Made by a program: the position numbers and the translations under genes. From a bacterium (GTDB taxonomy: Bacteria; Planctomycetota; UBA8108; UBA1146): DNA of 38,853 nt. Under the pieces are notes generated by a model, which did no database searches, was not told the origin of the DNA, and saw nothing but the letters and a program-made list of their open reading frames with translations. The DNA is taken from NCBI GenBank assembly GCA_029976805.1, contig JAPOLY010000018.1:1-38853 (forward strand), read 5' to 3'. Positions within the stretch are counted from its first letter, which is position 1; each line of letters begins with the position of its first letter. This document shows, piece after piece, positions 35,572-38,853 of this stretch.

Positions 35572-37203
35572 TCAATCGGGAGTGAGCATCTCTCCACGCT
35601 GAAGGGTCGAAAGAACCTGTTTGAAGGTCTTTGCATCGGCTTTTTTTTGCTCAGCGCTGCGTTTCGCCAGGGTTCGGAGGGGCATCGCCATGCGGATGTT
35701 TCCCTCAAAGGCTTCTCCATGCCGCTCCAGGTACGCCCAGTACAGTGACGAGATGGGGCAGTTCTTTTTTGGGTGAAAGGAGCACGCCTTGCAGTGATCC
35801 CCCATTTTATGAATGTAGGGAGTTCCCGAGATGTAGGGTTTCGTCATCATCGATTCGCCGACAGCAAAGGTGCCCATGCCCAGGACATTGGTTTCGACGA
35901 CCCAGTCGTAGGCATCGATGAAAGCGACGTGGAACCAGTCGGTCAGTTCACGGGGATGAATATCGAGAAGGCTGGCGAGATTGCCGAGGATCATCAGACG
36001 GGGAATGTGATGGGTCCAGCCCTCTTCCATGACGGCAGTGGTGGTGGCATCGAGACAGCGCAGCCCACTCTCCTGACCCCAGAAGGCGGGTGGCAACGGT
36101 TGCTTTTGTGACAGACGGTTCGGATGCCTCTCCCGTCCCCCACTCTTGCCAACGGTATTGTTGCCGCTGAAGTCACCCCAGCGTGCATCCCGACAGGGGG
36201 CCGTGGTTCGCGGAACCTCCAAAGTGCGGAAACCATCGGTGATTTCATGGATGTGGTGCATGTATTCACGCCAGATCAGTTGTCGGATCAGGCCTTCCCG
36301 ACTGTTGAGCGGTGCCGGGGTTTCGATGGCAACCTGAAGCAGTTCTTCCGGGAGAATCCGGTGTAGATGCAACAGGCTGGCGAGGCGGGTGTGAAAGAGG
36401 GCCCGTGAGTGCTCACTGAAAGCATCTTCATAGGGACCGAAATCGGGGATTACCGAGCACGCAAAGTGGAGGGCTTCTTCAGCCTGATCGGCAGTGGTGG
36501 GCAACTTGGAGAGATCGACGTTCCCAGGGTGGTGCGGGAACTCTGCCAACACCATCGCAGTCACCTCTTCGTCGACGGAGTCGACATCGAAGACCGGATC
36601 CTCCGGTGCAGGAGGGTCCCCCTTCCACGGCTGACGGTTGTCACCGTCGTGACTGTATTTGCCCCCTTCCGGGGAGCCGTCTTCCATCAGGACTCCAGAA
36701 ACCTTGCGGAAGTGGCGGTAGAAGGCATCCATTCGGAAGGGAGGGGTATCACCGACGCTGTCGATGAACTCTTCCCGGGTAGTCAGCCAGCCACCATGTT
36801 CATGCTCCAGCAGAAGGCCGTCACCGATGGCGGATTTCAGTTGCTCACGGATTTCCCGTTCGGGGGAGCGAAGCACGTGGATCGACCCCAGCTCATTGGC
36901 TGTCTCGGTCAGTGCCGCTCCATAGTCGTCATCGCTGAACAGGTAGCGAACCGGGTGTCCTTCACTTTGGGCTTCGAGTGCACGGTGTCGCAGGTTTGAA
37001 AGCAGGAAAGCCAACTTTTGTCGGTGGTAGGGACGTGCGTTCCCCCGCTGCTTCGACTCGATAAAAATCAGCCCCGTTTCTTCGGGGGATTCACCGGCCC
37101 AGGGATTGAGTTGAGGATGCAACTGATCGTGGGCTACCCAGAGCCATCTCTTCGGCTGGAGGGCGGAGTCATCGCGGAGTTGTGAAAGAAAATGAGAAGA
37201 CAT
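35572..37203 (-). CDS. FeS-type cryptochrome/photolyase (PhrB-like)
   Basis: The 543-residue flavoprotein resembles the bacterial FeS-BCP group, light-driven (6-4) photolyases or cryptochromes. N-terminal WLWVAHDQLHPQLNPW opens the antenna domain. PWKGDPPAPEDP, WREYMHHIHE and WVVETNVLGMG are family segments. Four Cys fit a 4Fe-4S cluster: C383, C471, C474 and C482. The spacing C383-C471 (88) equals what I recall for PhrB, but C474-C482 has only seven residues between, shorter than in PhrB. Start ATG 37203 has GAGG eight bases upstream; ATG 37221 is six residues longer. It heads a two-gene minus-strand unit. Confidence 0.9.
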   Translation of the reverse strand: MSSHFLSQLRDDSALQPKRWLWVAHDQLHPQLNPWAGESPEETGLIFIESKQRGNARPYHRQKLAFLLSNLRHRALEAQSEGHPVRYLFSDDDYGAALTETANELGSIHVLRSPEREIREQLKSAIGDGLLLEHEHGGWLTTREEFIDSVGDTPPFRMDAFYRHFRKVSGVLMEDGSPEGGKYSHDGDNRQPWKGDPPAPEDPVFDVDSVDEEVTAMVLAEFPHHPGNVDLSKLPTTADQAEEALHFACSVIPDFGPYEDAFSEHSRALFHTRLASLLHLHRILPEELLQVAIETPAPLNSREGLIRQLIWREYMHHIHEITDGFRTLEVPRTTAPCRDARWGDFSGNNTVGKSGGRERHPNRLSQKQPLPPAFWGQESGLRCLDATTTAVMEEGWTHHIPRLMILGNLASLLDIHPRELTDWFHVAFIDAYDWVVETNVLGMGTFAVGESMMTKPYISGTPYIHKMGDHCKACSFHPKKNCPISSLYWAYLERHGEAFEGNIRMAMPLRTLAKRSAEQKKADAKTFKQVLSTLQRGEMLTPD

Positions 37204-37338
37204 TCGGTGAACCTCGATCATTTCTCATCATGTCATTCATCCCCTTGTTGAGAGTGCGCTCTTGTCAGAAACGGGGGAAACCCGGTCAGGCTATTGGGCC
37301 ATCCCTGTCTGGAATAGCGTTCAGAATGCAGGGGCCGC

Positions 37339-38676
37339 CTATTCGGATTCCGACTGGCCCAACTGGATCATCCGTGTGTGCAGCAGAAACGGATCCCGGC
37401 GTTTTTTCCACGATTCGATCAGCGCTTCGTGGGTTTCCTTGACCTTGTCGGCGTGGACTTCCTTGCCATTCCATTCAACGGTGATCCTGTTCTTTTCTTT
37501 CAGCAGTTTGTTACTGACGAAGATGGTCAGGGACTTCACGTTCTCACTATCGACGATGATTCTGTTGCCTTTTTCCACTTTGGCGATGACCTTCGCCGGT
37601 TCCTTGTCCTCTTCGAACTCGTCGATGCGAATCCAGTGTTGGCGGCCATGGTCTGTGTTCAGGGCGTGGTGTTCGATCTCGGCGGGCTCGAGGACCCGGC
37701 GTTTCTTGGTCAGCCACTGGTGTATACCGGGAAGAATTGAGCCTCCCCCACGAAGATCGAGTTGGTGACCGACGCCGTCCAGCTCCTTGTAGACGTGGTC
37801 ATACTCGCGTTCGAGCAGAACCTCTTCGATCATTTCCGAGAAAACGACGGGAACGAGGTTGTCGGTGTTGCCATGGACAAAGTAGTAGGGTAGCCAGCGC
37901 AGGTTGCCGAGAAGAAGTTTGTAGCGTTCATCGAGGTCGTCCGTTTCGTAATCTCTCATGCACAGTCCCCCAGCCAGCGGGGCGACAGCACAAAAGCGAT
38001 CGCTGAAACGACTTCCCAGATTCCAGGAACCAAACCCCCCCATCGACATGCCGGAGAGCACGACACGATTGCGATCGATGGGGTACTTCCAACAGAGGTC
38101 GTCGAGGAGTCCATTGACAAAGCCGTCGGAGCGGTAGGACCACCAGTGCTGGGTGGGTGTTCCAAGAATTTGTTCTGGAAGATCCTCGTTCCATTTTCCC
38201 TTTGCCGGACGCTGGGCATCCGGGGACACGATGATGTAGCCATTCTTGTTGGCAAAGTTCTGGTAGCTGCGTGTGACGACAGAGCGACCGTTGCCGCCAT
38301 AACCGTGGAGCATCAGGATCAGTCCGTAGCTGCGGTGACGACCTGCGGGACCATAGATGGAGACGCGGGTGTCGCGGCCATCTTCCGCTGTAAAATCTAT
38401 CTGCGTGGTTTGCCCGGGTTTGAGACGCCCTTGGGGGGCGGTTCTGCCGAGGGTCTTCAGAATCCTGACGGGGGTCGACTTCGACAGTGTTTCCATGTCG
38501 CCTTCGTCCAGGGCGGTCAAAAGGTCTGCGGTCGTGGAAGTCTCTGCGGTAGAAGTTGCCGGACCTGCCGCCGCAAAAGCCGGTGGAGAAGAGGGGCCGC
38601 CGGTGAGAAGCAGGAAAATCAGGGCCAAGACGAAACTGCGCCCGGAGGGGAGAGGTCTGAAGAGGGGAAGGGTCAC
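37339..38676 (-). CDS. Secreted alpha/beta hydrolase (feruloyl-esterase/PHB-depolymerase-like)
   Basis: The 445-residue protein has a signal peptide (1-36). The catalytic triad candidates are S211 in GMSMGG, D272 in HGNTDNLVP and H304 in GVGHQLD, and LMLHGYGG (121-128) provides the oxyanion hole. A C-terminal extension of some 120 residues (about 320-445) ends in a basic segment ESWKKRRDP and is probably an accessory beta domain. Enzymes of this type cleave polysaccharide esters or polyhydroxyalkanoates outside the cell. GTG 38676 is the start, with GAGAGG eight bases upstream. It stands alone on the minus strand at the window end. Confidence 0.84.
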   Translation of the reverse strand: MTLPLFRPLPSGRSFVLALIFLLLTGGPSSPPAFAAAGPATSTAETSTTADLLTALDEGDMETLSKSTPVRILKTLGRTAPQGRLKPGQTTQIDFTAEDGRDTRVSIYGPAGRHRSYGLILMLHGYGGNGRSVVTRSYQNFANKNGYIIVSPDAQRPAKGKWNEDLPEQILGTPTQHWWSYRSDGFVNGLLDDLCWKYPIDRNRVVLSGMSMGGFGSWNLGSRFSDRFCAVAPLAGGLCMRDYETDDLDERYKLLLGNLRWLPYYFVHGNTDNLVPVVFSEMIEEVLLEREYDHVYKELDGVGHQLDLRGGGSILPGIHQWLTKKRRVLEPAEIEHHALNTDHGRQHWIRIDEFEEDKEPAKVIAKVEKGNRIIVDSENVKSLTIFVSNKLLKEKNRITVEWNGKEVHADKVKETHEALIESWKKRRDPFLLHTRMIQLGQSESE

Positions 38677-38853
38677 GAGGCACCTCTCGATATTGCTCGA
38701 TCAGGACTCCAGGAGTGCTCTGGGGCCCCGGAACTGCGGTTGTTCAGGCCTGATCGAGCGATAACATCAGGATTGGCCGCATTTTGTCCGTATCAGAGGT
38801 GATGTTCACCTCGCACGGGTCAATTTACGAAGAATCCACAAATGCGTCCAGTG

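Overview
The window looks like a core chromosomal segment of a GC-rich, Gram-negative-type bacterium. Evidence is lipoprotein signal peptidase, two predicted lipoproteins, a SPOR-domain lipoprotein and an outer-surface style esterase. The mix (a DUF6288-like PDZ/HEAT protein, an XPB-type helicase with its partner, an FeS-type photolyase, gyrB and gyrA close to dnaA) is compatible with a Planctomycetota-like or related lineage. That assignment rests on recognition of families only, is tentative, and was not tested by any search.

Layout. 1-1514 holds a tRNA-Gly and a STAS/receiver-like/HATPase fusion on the minus strand. 1754-4684 holds a FabZ-like dehydratase and a secreted PDZ/HEAT protein. 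4715-9406 is a tightly coupled five-gene operon: ABC ATPase, two ABC-2 permeases, a Fur-family regulator and a MerC-type membrane protein. Its promoter carries a perfect 8-2-8 inverted repeat resembling a Fur/Zur operator between -35 and -10. A tRNA-Ser(GCU) at 9615-9706 diverges from dnaA.

10048-20468 is the replication block: dnaA, a 719-bp noncoding gap with DnaA boxes and an AT-rich stretch (probable oriC), dnaN, dciA (DUF721), gyrB, panB, panE, gyrA. recF is not in its common place after dnaN, and the two pantothenate genes sit between the gyrase subunits. After a 475-bp unexplained gap comes a three-gene coupled operon (20944-25321): an XPB-type helicase, a Helicase_C_3-type partner and an unrecognised 227-residue protein. 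This is the best candidate here for a poorly described DNA repair or remodelling system.

25334-38676 is a mixed region with frequent strand switches: YjbQ and a receiver-like fragment; a TolB-like lipoprotein; a TPR/SPOR lipoprotein followed by a membrane-anchored protein with carboxypeptidase-regulatory-like repeats; an orphan HyuA-type ATPase; a GT-C type glycosyltransferase that overlaps lspA tail to tail by 80 bp; a trypsin-like HtrA protease; a small beta-carbonic anhydrase; an unknown protein; an FeS-type cryptochrome/photolyase; and a secreted alpha/beta hydrolase. No insertion sequence, phage gene, CRISPR array or rRNA was seen. TTG and GTG starts and 4-base stop/start overlaps are common.
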